A stretch of 64,000 nucleotides of DNA from positions 30,995 to 94,994 of the forward strand of contig NZ_BLAE01000045.1 of assembly GCF_009687865.1 (NCBI RefSeq). The letters are read 5' to 3'. A program made the position numbers and the translations under genes. The notes under the pieces were generated by a model. That model was not told where the DNA came from. It worked only from the letters and a program-made list of their open reading frames with translations, and did not search any database. Of the stretch, positions 51,734 to 59,618 are shown in pieces. The DNA comes from Acrocarpospora macrocephala. Its GTDB lineage: Bacteria > Actinomycetota > Actinomycetes > Streptosporangiales > Streptosporangiaceae. Each line of letters opens with the position of its first letter. The stretch's first letter is position 1.

Positions 51734-52533
51734 GTCCCGTTTTCGGGCATGGACGGCTTCGGCTCTACCTGCTGAAGCTGCTGGAGGAGAGCCCACGGCA
51801 CGGTTACGAGGTGATCCGGTTGCTCCAGGACCGGTTCCTCGGCGTCTACTCCCCCTCACCCGGCACGATCTATCCCCGGCTGGCGCGGCTGGAGGAGGAG
51901 GGCCTGGTCACCCACGAGGTGGTCGAGGGCAAGAAGGTGTTCACCCTGACCGATCAGGGCCGGGCCGAGCTGGTCGACCGGATGGACGAGCTGGCCGACC
52001 TGGAGCGCGAGATCACCGCCTCGGTGCAGGACATCGCGCGCGAGGTCAAGGAGGACGTGCGGCAGACCGTGCGCTCGCTGCGCCAGGAGCTCACCCAGAT
52101 GGCCAGGAACATCAACCAGGAGCACGGCAGGGATTCCAGGGACGCCTGGCGCGGCCAGAAAGATGAGTGGCGGCGTCAGCGGGAGGAACAGAAGGACGAG
52201 TGGCGGCGGCAGCGGGAAGAGCAGAAGGACGAGTGGCGGCGGCAGAAGCGGCAGTGGAAGGACGAGACCGACCGCTGGAAGAGCGAGTGGCGGCGGATCT
52301 GGACCGAGACCTGGTCCATGACCGGCTTCCCGTTCGGCCCGGAACGCGGCGGTGACGTCTCCGCCGAGCAGGCGACCGCCAACGACGCCGCCCTCGGCCA
52401 GGCACTGGCGGACTTCGTCTCCGACATCCGCTCCGGCGCGGCCGAGACCCGCCTCTCCGACGCCGACCTGGCCGCCTGCCGGGCGATCCTGGAGGAGGCC
52501 GCGGCCCGGATCAAGTCCCGCTTCGACTCCTGA
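51730..52533 (+). CDS. PadR-family regulator with charged 11-residue repeats
   Basis: A 267-residue regulator. The N-terminal PadR winged helix spans about 5-85 (L-L-E-E-S-P-R-H-G-Y-E-V-I and G-T-I-Y-P-R-L-A-R-L-E-E-E-G-L-V). A long helix (86-135) leads into a tandem repeat of eleven residues, Q-K-D-E-W-R-R-Q-R-E-E, at 143-153, 154-164 and (degenerate) 165-175, followed by related W-K-x-E/D units to about 195. This hendecad pattern predicts an extended charged coiled coil. The final 60 residues form another helical region. The usual PadR C-terminal dimer helix is therefore greatly enlarged. Confidence 0.87.
   Translation: MSPVFGHGRLRLYLLKLLEESPRHGYEVIRLLQDRFLGVYSPSPGTIYPRLARLEEEGLVTHEVVEGKKVFTLTDQGRAELVDRMDELADLEREITASVQDIAREVKEDVRQTVRSLRQELTQMARNINQEHGRDSRDAWRGQKDEWRRQREEQKDEWRRQREEQKDEWRRQKRQWKDETDRWKSEWRRIWTETWSMTGFPFGPERGGDVSAEQATANDAALGQALADFVSDIRSGAAETRLSDADLAACRAILEEAAARIKSRFDS
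52156..52254 (+). repeat. Three 33-bp tandem repeats inside the PadR gene
   Basis: Three consecutive 33-bp units (starting 52156, 52189 and 52222) encode the repeated eleven-residue block. The second and third are nearly identical in their first two-thirds, and the first has silent changes, suggesting stepwise in-frame expansion. Confidence 0.85.
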
Positions 52534-52596
52534 ACCGACGCCCGGTGGGAGGTAACGGGCGGCCGAACCCGCATGACCAGCGGTCGCCCACAGCAC

Positions 52597-53559
52597 CTAC
52601 ACGGTGAACACCACTTTGCCGAACAGGTCGCCCGCGTGCATGGCGGCGAAACCTTCCCTGGCTCGCTCCAGCGGCAGCACCCGGTCGATCACCGGGCGGA
52701 GGCCGGTCTGGTCGAGGAAGACGGCGAGCCGGGCCAGCTGCTCCCGGGTTCCCATCGTCGAGCCGATGATCGACTTCTGCTGGAAGAACACCTGGGCCAG
52801 CTTGGTGGGGGCCACCAAGCCGCTGGTGGCCCCGCTGATCACGACCCGCCCGCCCGGCCGCACCGCGCTGAGCGAGTGGTCCCAGGTGGCCAGGCCGACG
52901 GTCTCCATGACCGCGTCCACCCGTTCCGGCAGCCGGGCCCCGGTCTCGAAGACCCGGTCCGCGCCCAGATCGAGCGCGCGCTCGCGCTTGTCCGCCGACC
53001 GGCTGGTGGCCCACATGCGCAGGCCCCCGGCCCGGCCCAGCGCGATCAGCGCGGTCGCCACGCCGCCGCCCACCCCCTGCACCAGCACGGTCTCCCCCGG
53101 CCGCGCCGCCGCCTTCTCGAACAACATCCGGTAGGCGGTCAGCCAGGCGGTCGGCAGGCAGGCCGCGTCCTCGAACGACAACCCGGCCGGTTTGGGCACC
53201 AGGTTCCCGCGCGGCACCGCCACCTTCTCCGCGAACGTGCCGTCGTGGACCTCCGACAGCAGGGACCGTTTCGGATCCAGCGTCTCGTCCCCGTGCACCG
53301 GCGTCCCAATGACCGCGTGCACGATGACCTCCCGCCCGTCCTCGTCCACCCCGGCGGCGTCGCAGCCGAGCACGATGGGCAGGCGGTCCTGGCTGATGCC
53401 GACGCCTTTGAGCGTCCACAGGTCGTGGTGGTTGAGCGCGGCGGCCCGGACGCGGACTGTGGTCCAGCCGTCGGGGACCGCCGGGTCAGGCCGCTCGCCG
53501 AGGGTCAGGCCGCTGAGCGGGTCGTCGGGATCGGTCTGCGATGCGGTGACAGCGAACAT
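52597..53559 (-). CDS. Zinc-independent MDR (quinone-oxidoreductase-like)
   Basis: A 320-residue medium-chain dehydrogenase lacking the structural zinc Cys lobe, as in quinone oxidoreductases. A-A-L-N-H-H-D-L-W, G-C-D-A-A-G-V, the cofactor loop V-Q-G-V-G-G-G-V-A and V-V-I-S-G-A-T-S-G match that group. It likely reduces an enone or quinone with NADPH. It is convergent with the PadR gene and ends 63 bp from it, with no clear terminator in between. The upstream neighbour lies 9 bp away on the same strand, so they may be co-transcribed. Confidence 0.83.
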   Translation of the reverse strand: MFAVTASQTDPDDPLSGLTLGERPDPAVPDGWTTVRVRAAALNHHDLWTLKGVGISQDRLPIVLGCDAAGVDEDGREVIVHAVIGTPVHGDETLDPKRSLLSEVHDGTFAEKVAVPRGNLVPKPAGLSFEDAACLPTAWLTAYRMLFEKAAARPGETVLVQGVGGGVATALIALGRAGGLRMWATSRSADKRERALDLGADRVFETGARLPERVDAVMETVGLATWDHSLSAVRPGGRVVISGATSGLVAPTKLAQVFFQQKSIIGSTMGTREQLARLAVFLDQTGLRPVIDRVLPLERAREGFAAMHAGDLFGKVVFTV

Positions 53560-53568
53560 GCCAGAACA

Positions 53569-54423
53569 TTACTCGGGCCGGATCTTGATGGTTTCGATGG
53601 CCCGCTCCACGAAGTCGCGCCGCCCCGACGCCGACACCTGGTAGCCGTTCCGGCAGGCCGCGCCGAAGGCCCCGGAGCGTCGGGTGATGGCGGGCGCGAT
53701 CCGGGAGTCGGCGCCGCAGTCCGGCAGCGGCGTGAGCACCACCAGCGGCCCGACCCCGCCGCCGATCCACAGCTGCGGGCCGACCGGCTGCCCGGCCAGG
53801 ATGCGCCCCGGCTCCATCAGCTTGACCGGCGGATCGGTACGGAAGGTGAGGAACCCATCCGGGGTCACCTCGCCGTGCACGCTCTCGGCCAGCGTGATCC
53901 GGTCCTCGAAGGTGAGCGGCATCGGCTGGTCCCGCAGCGTGATCTGCCAGTCGTCGAAGCCGTACAGCAGGATCTGGCCGCCGCCGCCCACCTGGCGGGG
54001 CCAGAGCGACACCTGCGGGGTCAGCCTCCTGATCATGGGCCCGCCCGCGGCCACCTCGGCGGCGCCCTGGTAGGGCGCGATCAGCTCGCGGAAGGCCGTG
54101 CCCATCAACACCGTCGCGTACGGCCGGAGCCCCAGATCGGCCAGGCGCAGATCCGCCGGATAGCTGACCCGCGCCCGGCTGCCGTCCGGGAAGGCGACCT
54201 TGATCGTCCGGACCTCGTCCCCGGTCTCCACGGGATGCACCATGTTCGCGGCGGAGGGTAACGCGGACACCACCGGACGCGGCGTCGGCTCCGGCTCGGG
54301 CGCGCGGGTGTCCCGGCTGAACAGCACGCCCCCGATCGGGACCGCCACCGCCAGCGCGAGCACCACTCCCGCGATCCAGCGCCGCCGCGACGGCCGCTGT
54401 TCGATCACGTCGAACCCTGCCAC
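53569..54423 (-). CDS. Membrane-anchored protein of unknown function
   Basis: About 284 residues with a cytoplasmic basic start (R-P-S-R-R-R-W), one membrane segment at about 16-35 and a Pro/Glu-rich extracellular linker. A soluble domain of about 230 residues follows. Two Cys near the end (P-D-C-G-A-D and A-A-C-R-N-G) could form a disulfide outside the cell. I do not recognise the domain. GTG 54423 is used; GTG 54408 is an alternative, and neither has a strong ribosome site. It lies just upstream of the quinone-oxidoreductase-like gene. Confidence 0.65.
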   Translation of the reverse strand: MAGFDVIEQRPSRRRWIAGVVLALAVAVPIGGVLFSRDTRAPEPEPTPRPVVSALPSAANMVHPVETGDEVRTIKVAFPDGSRARVSYPADLRLADLGLRPYATVLMGTAFRELIAPYQGAAEVAAGGPMIRRLTPQVSLWPRQVGGGGQILLYGFDDWQITLRDQPMPLTFEDRITLAESVHGEVTPDGFLTFRTDPPVKLMEPGRILAGQPVGPQLWIGGGVGPLVVLTPLPDCGADSRIAPAITRRSGAFGAACRNGYQVSASGRRDFVERAIETIKIRPE

Positions 54424-54812
54424 ACCGAAATCATCGGCCCCCGGCGTCCGGCTGGCAACCTGACACTTTTGATGCGCCTGTTACAGGCGAGATGGAAATC
54501 GATGGAGACCGACCGCGAATAACTTGTCAACCGATTCCTCACATGCCCGCTGACCTGCGCAGACAATTCATAACCGGCGGTTATGAATAACGGAAGGGCC
54601 ACCACGCCGAGCCTTCTCGTTATAGCTGCGCCGCACGCGGCGAACGGTCATTAACGTTCTATGCGTTTCCTCTGAATTGGGACGTCCCCTCAAATTCGTC
54701 CCAACCGTTTAACGAGAAAAGCGTGAAGTGGATCGCCGCGACAGTAGGCAGCCCCGGTGGGCACCTGCGCGGCCCGTCCAAGCGCGCCGGACTCGTTAAG
54801 AAAGGAGTCACA
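54424..54812 (+). promoter_or_regulatory. Intergenic region with 23-bp palindrome upstream of the first peptidase
   Basis: This 389-bp gap is AT-rich for the window. Arms ATTCATAACC (54566-54575) and GGTTATGAAT (54579-54588) separated by GGC form a perfect dyad, a strong operator candidate. TTCTCGTTA (54613-54621) is complementary to TAACGAGAA (54710-54718). AAAGGAG at 54801-54807 is the ribosome site for the TTG start at 54813. No gene was found. Confidence 0.55.
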
Positions 54813-55910
54813 TTGATCTCCCGAGCACGGCGCATCTCCATCCCCGTCGCCGGCGCGCTGGTCGCGTTCGGCGTCGTCGGCGCCAGCACCTCCGCGTCGG
54901 CCACCGACCCCCAGGACGTCACCGCCAAGGCGGCCGTCACCACCGCGGACGCGGCCACCGCGTTCTGGACGCCCGAGCGGCTTCGGGCGGCCAAGGACCG
55001 CACCGAGGATCTGGGCAACTCCGTCAAGGGTTCGGGCAAGCCCAGCGCGGCCGAGCCGGACGGCAAGGCCGGCGTGGTCCCGCCCATCGGCGGCGAAGCG
55101 AAGGTGACCACCAAGAGCAAGCAGGTCAACCTGCCCAACACGGTCGGCCGAGTGTTCTTCACCCTGCCGGGCAAGAACCCCTTCGACCCGAAGAGCTGGA
55201 AGTACTGCTCGGGTACGTCGCTGCAGGGCAAGTACCGCAACGTCGTCGCCACCGCGGGACACTGCGTGTACGACCCCGACAGCAACCGGTTCTACGACAA
55301 CTGGATCTTCATCCCGTCGTACTGGGATGGGAACCAGGCGTGGGAGGGCAAGACCCCGTACGGGATCTACCCCGCCAAGTGGTACCAGGCGCACGACGAC
55401 TTCGTCGTGAAGGAGGACTACGACTACGACTACGCGTTCGTCAACGTCTCCTCCGGGTTCAAGGTCACCTGGGACAAGGGGAAGTTCACCAAGACGCCGG
55501 TCGGGCGACTCGGTGACAACGTGGGCGGCCAGGGCTTCACCTGGAACCGCAGCACCAAGGTCACCGTGTTCTCCTTCGGCTACCCTGCGGGCCCGCACCC
55601 CGACGGCGACCGTCCCTTCACCGGGCGGACGATGAAGTGGTGCTACGGCAAGACCGCTCCGATGCCTGCCGCCGCGAAGTACAACCTGCAGGAGCACATC
55701 GGCATCAAGTGCGGCATGACCGCAGGCGCCAGCGGCGGCCCGCTGCTCATGAACTACAAGAGCAAGAGCCGCACCGGCCTCCTCAACGGTGTCAACAGCG
55801 TCGCCTGGGACACCGACGGAAACGACCGGTACGACCGTCTGTCCTCGCCGTACTTCAACAGCGAGACCTACGACGTCTACAAGGTCGCGGCCAACCGGTG
55901 GACCCAGTGA
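54813..55910 (+). CDS. Secreted trypsin-like serine peptidase, intact triad (paralogue 1)
   Basis: A 365-residue exported chymotrypsin-fold peptidase. A Sec signal ends after S-A-S-A near 30; a propeptide-like region (31-110) precedes the catalytic domain. The triad is complete: His150 in T-A-G-H-C, Asp206 in Y-D-Y-A-F-V and Ser307 in G-A-S-G-G-P. Likely disulfides are Cys132-Cys151 and Cys277-Cys300. TTG 54813 is chosen for its AAAGGAG and because it begins the signal. It belongs to a tandem family that continues to the window end and lies tail to tail with an SSI-type inhibitor gene. Confidence 0.87.
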   Translation: MISRARRISIPVAGALVAFGVVGASTSASATDPQDVTAKAAVTTADAATAFWTPERLRAAKDRTEDLGNSVKGSGKPSAAEPDGKAGVVPPIGGEAKVTTKSKQVNLPNTVGRVFFTLPGKNPFDPKSWKYCSGTSLQGKYRNVVATAGHCVYDPDSNRFYDNWIFIPSYWDGNQAWEGKTPYGIYPAKWYQAHDDFVVKEDYDYDYAFVNVSSGFKVTWDKGKFTKTPVGRLGDNVGGQGFTWNRSTKVTVFSFGYPAGPHPDGDRPFTGRTMKWCYGKTAPMPAAAKYNLQEHIGIKCGMTAGASGGPLLMNYKSKSRTGLLNGVNSVAWDTDGNDRYDRLSSPYFNSETYDVYKVAANRWTQ

Positions 55911-55925
55911 TCCATCGATAGACGA

Positions 55926-55958
55926 AAGGCCCGGCTCCCCTTGGGGGGCCGGGCCCTT
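55926..55958. terminator. Bidirectional terminator between peptidase and inhibitor genes
   Basis: AAGGCCCGGC (55926-55935) pairs with GCCGGGCCCTT (55948-55958) with one bulge; the inner CCCC/GGGG extends the stem. It lies between convergent genes. Confidence 0.75.
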
Positions 55959-55964
55959 CGTGCG

Positions 55965-56384
55965 TTAGAAGTCGAACAGCGGGCCCATCATCGAGCGCAT
56001 CTCACAGGCATTGCCGTAGGTGCGCTCGAACCAGCTGAACTTGCCGTCCCAGACGCCGTTGGCGGTGATGGTGACCGGCATGAATTCCTTCGTGCACATG
56101 GCGTCCTGGTCGGGTTCCAGCGCGGTGAGGTCGCCGCCGACCTTGGCCAGCGTGGCGCACGCCGCGGCGGCCTTCGGGTGGGTGCCGCGCGGCGGCGAGC
56201 AGCCCAGCAGCACGAAGCGTTTGTTCGTTGTCCCGTCGTGGCCGATGCTGAGCACGAACTCCCTGTTTTTCCCCGGTTGCGGGAGATCGGGCTGGACCGG
56301 TGGCGGCGGCGTGGCCGCCGAGCAGGTCACGATGGCGGTGGCGGCGAGAAGGGCGGCCAGGCGGCCCCCGGACGGCATGCGCAT
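55965..56384 (-). CDS. Subtilisin-inhibitor-like (SSI, I16) secreted protein with Lys at P1
   Basis: A 139-residue exported protein with a signal to about 24, then an SSI-type core. Cys62-Cys76 and Cys97-Cys127 reproduce the SSI disulfide spacing (the second pair is 30 apart, as in SSI). The reactive loop reads C-T-K-E-F-M-P-V-T where SSI has C-P-M-V-Y-D-P-V-T, placing Lys99 at P1. That predicts inhibition of trypsin-like rather than subtilisin-like enzymes. It ends Y-G-N-A-C-E-M-R, the SSI C-terminal signature. ATG 56384 starts the signal peptide. It sits between two active trypsin-like peptidase genes. Confidence 0.82.
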   Translation of the reverse strand: MRMPSGGRLAALLAATAIVTCSAATPPPPVQPDLPQPGKNREFVLSIGHDGTTNKRFVLLGCSPPRGTHPKAAAACATLAKVGGDLTALEPDQDAMCTKEFMPVTITANGVWDGKFSWFERTYGNACEMRSMMGPLFDF

Positions 56385-56573
56385 GAGCGCAACGATCTCC
56401 GCGGGCCGCAAGACGATCAAGTGCCCACTCCGCACCATGGGGAAATCTGACGCACTCCAGGCACGTTCGGTTCCACCTGTTTCATAACGAGAAAGTCAAG
56501 AAGGTGTGCCGAATCACAGTGGATCTGGAAAAATCACCCCTTACGATCGATATCACCAGCGGAAAGGCCCCCG

Positions 56574-57641
56574 ATGTCCAGGCGAACCCCCCTCACCGCC
56601 CTAGGCGTGAGCGTGGCCGCCGTGCTCGTGGCTTCGGGACCAGCACTGGCGCAGGCTCCCACAAAGACCTTGCTGCCCAACGATGTGGTGACCTACTCGC
56701 TCGGCTCAAGCGCCACCGAGATGCAGCGAATCGCCGCCTACTGGACACCGGAACGCCTCAGGCAGGCCAGCACCTACGTGCCGAGCAGCAAACCGTCGCA
56801 AGGCGCGAAGGCCACCCCGTCCGTCGCGGAGGTCGCGGCGGCGGGCACGAAGGCCGCCCCCGACAAGAAGAAGGCGGCCAAGAAGGACCCGAACCAGCCG
56901 CCCATGGTCGGCAAGGTGTTCTTCAAGCTCGGGACCAAGGAGTATTGGTGCTCCGGCTCGGTGGTGCACTCCAAGAACCGCAACCTGGTGGCGACCGCCG
57001 GCCACTGCGGCTACTCGCTCGCCCAGAACCGCACGGTGGAGAACTGGATCTTCATCCCGTCGTACGCCAACGGGAGCACCGACGCCGGGATCTACGTCGG
57101 GCACACGCTCTTCCTGCACCTGGACTACCCAGGTAAGGGCGACTTCGACCGGGACTACGCGTTCGTGACCGTGAACCGCGGCTTCACCTGGAAGACCACC
57201 TCGGGCGGCTACCAGCGCACCGACGTGGGACGCCTGGAAGACAAGGTTGGCGCGTTCCGATTCACCGCGACGAAGGGCACCTCGCTGGCGGTCAACGCGT
57301 TCGGCTACCCGGCGGGGGCGCATCCGGACGGGAGCAGGCCGTACAACGGGCAGACGGTGCGCCCGTGCAGCGGGGTGACCGACCGGAAGTACGTGACCGC
57401 CCCGACGTACCTGCTCAGCCACGGCGTGCTGCTGCGGTCCTGCGGGTTCACCGCCGGGGCCAGCGGCGGGCCCTGGGTGCTCAACTACAACCAGGCCAGG
57501 CAGACCGGGTTCATCAACGGCGTGACCAGCCTGACCTGGAACGTCAACGGCGACGGCAAGCTGGACGCGATCTCGACGCCCTACTTCAACGCGGTCACCC
57601 AGCGCGTGTACGCCGAAGCGGCCAAGCAAGCCACGGGCTAA
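56574..57641 (+). CDS. Secreted trypsin-like serine peptidase, intact triad (paralogue 2)
   Basis: A 355-residue peptidase with signal cleavage near 27 (A-L-A-Q), a Lys/Ala-rich propeptide (about 70-108) and a catalytic domain with His144 (T-A-G-H-C), Asp194 (F-D-R-D-Y-A-F-V) and Ser298 (G-A-S-G-G-P). Cys265 and Cys290 correspond to the disulfide lost in later paralogues. GGAAAGG precedes ATG 56574. The start is divergent from the SSI gene 190 bp away, so inhibitor and peptidase could share regulation. Confidence 0.87.
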   Translation: MSRRTPLTALGVSVAAVLVASGPALAQAPTKTLLPNDVVTYSLGSSATEMQRIAAYWTPERLRQASTYVPSSKPSQGAKATPSVAEVAAAGTKAAPDKKKAAKKDPNQPPMVGKVFFKLGTKEYWCSGSVVHSKNRNLVATAGHCGYSLAQNRTVENWIFIPSYANGSTDAGIYVGHTLFLHLDYPGKGDFDRDYAFVTVNRGFTWKTTSGGYQRTDVGRLEDKVGAFRFTATKGTSLAVNAFGYPAGAHPDGSRPYNGQTVRPCSGVTDRKYVTAPTYLLSHGVLLRSCGFTAGASGGPWVLNYNQARQTGFINGVTSLTWNVNGDGKLDAISTPYFNAVTQRVYAEAAKQATG

Positions 57642-57659
57642 GTGGTCTGCAAGCCACTT
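57640..57659 (+). terminator. Short hairpin after paralogue 2
   Basis: AAGTGG (57640-57645) and CCACTT (57654-57659) pair around an 8-nt loop overlapping the stop codon. It is weaker than the GC-rich terminators of the neighbours, so read-through into the next gene (56 bp on) is plausible. Confidence 0.45.
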
Positions 57660-57714
57660 GAAAGCACATGTCTTTACCTTCATCCCAGCACACCCTCTGG
57701 CTTGAAGGAGTCCC

Positions 57715-58902
57715 ATGCACACCCGTGCGAAGAACCTCGTCCTCCTCACCGCGTCCGCCGGCTTACTGAGCGCCGCCCTGGTCTCCCCCGCCGCGGCCGC
57801 CGACGACGTGGCCGCCGACCCGCTGGCCGGCAGCGGCGTCGCCGCCTGGAACGTCGTCGCCTTCTGGTACGCCCAGAACAAGGCCAACCTGATCGCGGCC
57901 ACCCCGTACGACGTGGAGACGAAGGTCGTCGCCAAGCACCTGTCCAAGGGCGGCCCCGCCGCCGACGGCAAGCCCGGCAAGGTCGAGCCCATCGGCGGCG
58001 CCGGATCGACCAAGTCCAAGAACGTCAACCTGCCCAAGACCACCGGCAAGGTCTTCTTCCTCGACGACGACAAGAAGCCGCACTGGTGCACGGCCACCTC
58101 GCTGCAGTCCAAGTACCGCAACCTGGTCGCCACCGCGGGCCAGTGCGTCTACGACGTCGAGTCCAACGCGGCCACGCTCAAGTACTGGGTGTTCGTGCCC
58201 GGCTACTACCAGGGCAAGACCCCGTGGGGCATCTACGTCGGCAAGCAGGCCTTCACCCACTACGACTTCGACGTCTACGAGGACTTCGACCGGAGCTACG
58301 CCTTCGTCACCGTCTACAACGGCCTGAAGGCCCCGCACAGCGGCGGCCCGCTCGAAGGCGACTGGAAGCAGGTCACCAAGGCGGAGTACGACAAGTACCG
58401 CAGCTACGGCAGCTACCCGTGGGTGGTCAACAACTACACCATGAAGAAGAACGGCAAGTACTACATCTGGAAGTTCGTGGACGCTGGACGCCTCGGCGAC
58501 AACGTGGGCGGGCAGGGCATCGCCTGGAACCAGAAGCGCAACGTCACCGACTACGTCTTCGGCTACCCGAGCGGGTCGCACCCGGACGGCAACTACGCCT
58601 ACAGCGGCCAGACCCAGAAGTGGTGCTACGGCAAGACCTTCGGCGCCTCGGCGGCGGAAATCAAGGCGGAGGAGCTGCTGGGCATCAAGTGCAGCTTCAC
58701 CGGTGAGGGTTCTTCGGGTTCGGCCTGGCTGTACAAGTACAGCAACAGCACCCGCAAGGGCTTCCTGAACGGCGTCACGACCGCGGTTTCCGACACCGAC
58801 GGCAATGACCGGATCGACACCAGCCTCTCGCCGTACTTCGACGGCGAGACCTACGACATCTACAAGCACGCGGCGAACCTGTGGTCGGGTTCTATCGCGT
58901 AA
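57715..58902 (+). CDS. Secreted trypsin-fold pseudoprotease (paralogue 3)
   Basis: A 395-residue exported homologue of the preceding peptidases with a signal ending after A-A-A near 29. The His is Gln143 (T-A-G-Q-C), the Asp is Ser194 (F-D-R-S-Y-A-F-V) and only Ser334 survives, in the altered loop E-G-S-S-G-S-A-W instead of G-A-S-G-G-P. It should be catalytically dead. Both disulfide pairs (Cys125/144 and Cys304/326) remain. A 50-residue insert (about 205-255) absent from paralogues 1 and 2 separates the Asp strand from D-A-G-R-L-G-D-N-V-G-G-Q-G. GAAGGAG precedes ATG 57715. Function is unknown, possibly binding or inhibition. Confidence 0.85.
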   Translation: MHTRAKNLVLLTASAGLLSAALVSPAAAADDVAADPLAGSGVAAWNVVAFWYAQNKANLIAATPYDVETKVVAKHLSKGGPAADGKPGKVEPIGGAGSTKSKNVNLPKTTGKVFFLDDDKKPHWCTATSLQSKYRNLVATAGQCVYDVESNAATLKYWVFVPGYYQGKTPWGIYVGKQAFTHYDFDVYEDFDRSYAFVTVYNGLKAPHSGGPLEGDWKQVTKAEYDKYRSYGSYPWVVNNYTMKKNGKYYIWKFVDAGRLGDNVGGQGIAWNQKRNVTDYVFGYPSGSHPDGNYAYSGQTQKWCYGKTFGASAAEIKAEELLGIKCSFTGEGSSGSAWLYKYSNSTRKGFLNGVTTAVSDTDGNDRIDTSLSPYFDGETYDIYKHAANLWSGSIA

Positions 58903-58917
58903 TCACCCCATAGACCG

Positions 58918-58956
58918 AAGGGCCTGGCTACGGCGCACACCATCAGCCAGGCCCTT
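58918..58956 (+). terminator. Terminator after paralogue 3
   Basis: Perfect 12-bp arms AAGGGCCTGGCT (58918-58929) and AGCCAGGCCCTT (58945-58956) around a 15-nt loop, 16 bases after the stop. Confidence 0.8.
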
Positions 58957-58993
58957 CGCCATGTCCGGGGTTCGACACGATTCCGCGCTTTCA

Positions 58994-59009
58994 TGTGACT
59001 TACCTCACA
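58994..59009. promoter_or_regulatory. CRP-type site 1
   Basis: TGTGACTTACCTCACA keeps the full TGTGA-N6-TCACA consensus bound by CRP/GlxR proteins. It lies 38 bp after the terminator of paralogue 3. Confidence 0.6.
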
Positions 59010-59326
59010 CCCTACGTCGGAGCCCGGAGTGAGGGAACACCAGAATATGGCCAGACATGCGATGACCGTTGATTAATGACGCGCCGCATTTAACTCGTTA
59101 TATACATCGTCTTTTGTCGTGACAGCTCCGTGAGTAAAGTCCTTTTCGTCATTTCTGATGAATGGGGTGCGAGGCCGGCCCCACCCGGACAGAGAGCCAG
59201 GAGCCGCCCTTCCGACGAAGCGCCCTCCCGCCCTTCGGCGGTGCGATCGCCGCGCGAACCACGCCAGACGACCAAGCTCGATCCTGACTCGGACCCCTTG
59301 AACGTCTCCACAATCTCGCGCGGGAG

Positions 59327-59342
59327 TGTGATCTGCGTCACA
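59327..59342. promoter_or_regulatory. CRP-type site 2
   Basis: TGTGATCTGCGTCACA, a perfect TGTGA-N6-TCACA dyad, 276 bp before the ATG of paralogue 4. Nearly the same sequence and distance recur before paralogues 5 and 6. Confidence 0.68.
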
Positions 59343-59535
59343 TCCCGGTTGGACCGCGACAAACGCCGTCACACGCCCCTCTGACCTCCCACAACAACCA
59401 CGAGGCCCTTTAGCTGCTCGAACATCGTCCGCAACAGGTTGACTGCCAGATTGACTCGTAGCCAACCCGATAACGGAGTGATGTCGACTACTTACCGTAA
59501 CGACGTGATTTCTTGATCTGTCTTTATGGTCGCAA

Positions 59536-59618
59536 GATCTCCGCTGTATGGTGCGGGCTATCCCTTTCCTGACGCATGGGACGCAAGAGGCGTTCCACGA
59601 CAGACCAAGGAGTTCCCC
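59536..59618 (+). repeat. Conserved promoter/5' leader, copy A
   Basis: An 83-bp element nearly identical to copies at 61189-61272 and 62983-63066. It begins GATCTCCGCTGTATGGT (probable extended -10), continues CGGGCTATCCCTTTCCTGAC, then a hairpin with arms TGGGACGC/GCGTTCCA (59577-59597, one G-U pair, loop AAGAG) and ends with the ribosome site AAGGAG and TTCCCC. Identity between paralogues is higher here than in much of the coding region, implying function in transcription or mRNA stability. Confidence 0.8.

Larger units (their letters stand above)
58903..59618 (+). promoter_or_regulatory. Long intergenic region before paralogue 4
   Basis: This 716-bp gap has a terminator (58918-58956), CRP-type palindromes at 58994-59009 and 59327-59342, and from 59536 the conserved promoter/leader shared with paralogues 5 and 6. 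I see no convincing gene: the open frame at 59130-59384 has no ribosome site or recognisable domain and covers a CRP site. Confidence 0.6.

Noticed and set aside
57640..57659. Treating paralogue 3 as a separately promoted gene
   Set aside because: The gap before it is only 73 bp, has a weak hairpin and no CRP-type site or conserved leader, so co-transcription with paralogue 2 cannot be excluded; no promoter was called.
59130..59384. Possible 84-residue gene in the long gap before paralogue 4
   Set aside because: No ribosome site, low-complexity Arg/Pro/Ser product, and it runs through a CRP-type site; no equivalent in the gaps before paralogues 5 and 6.
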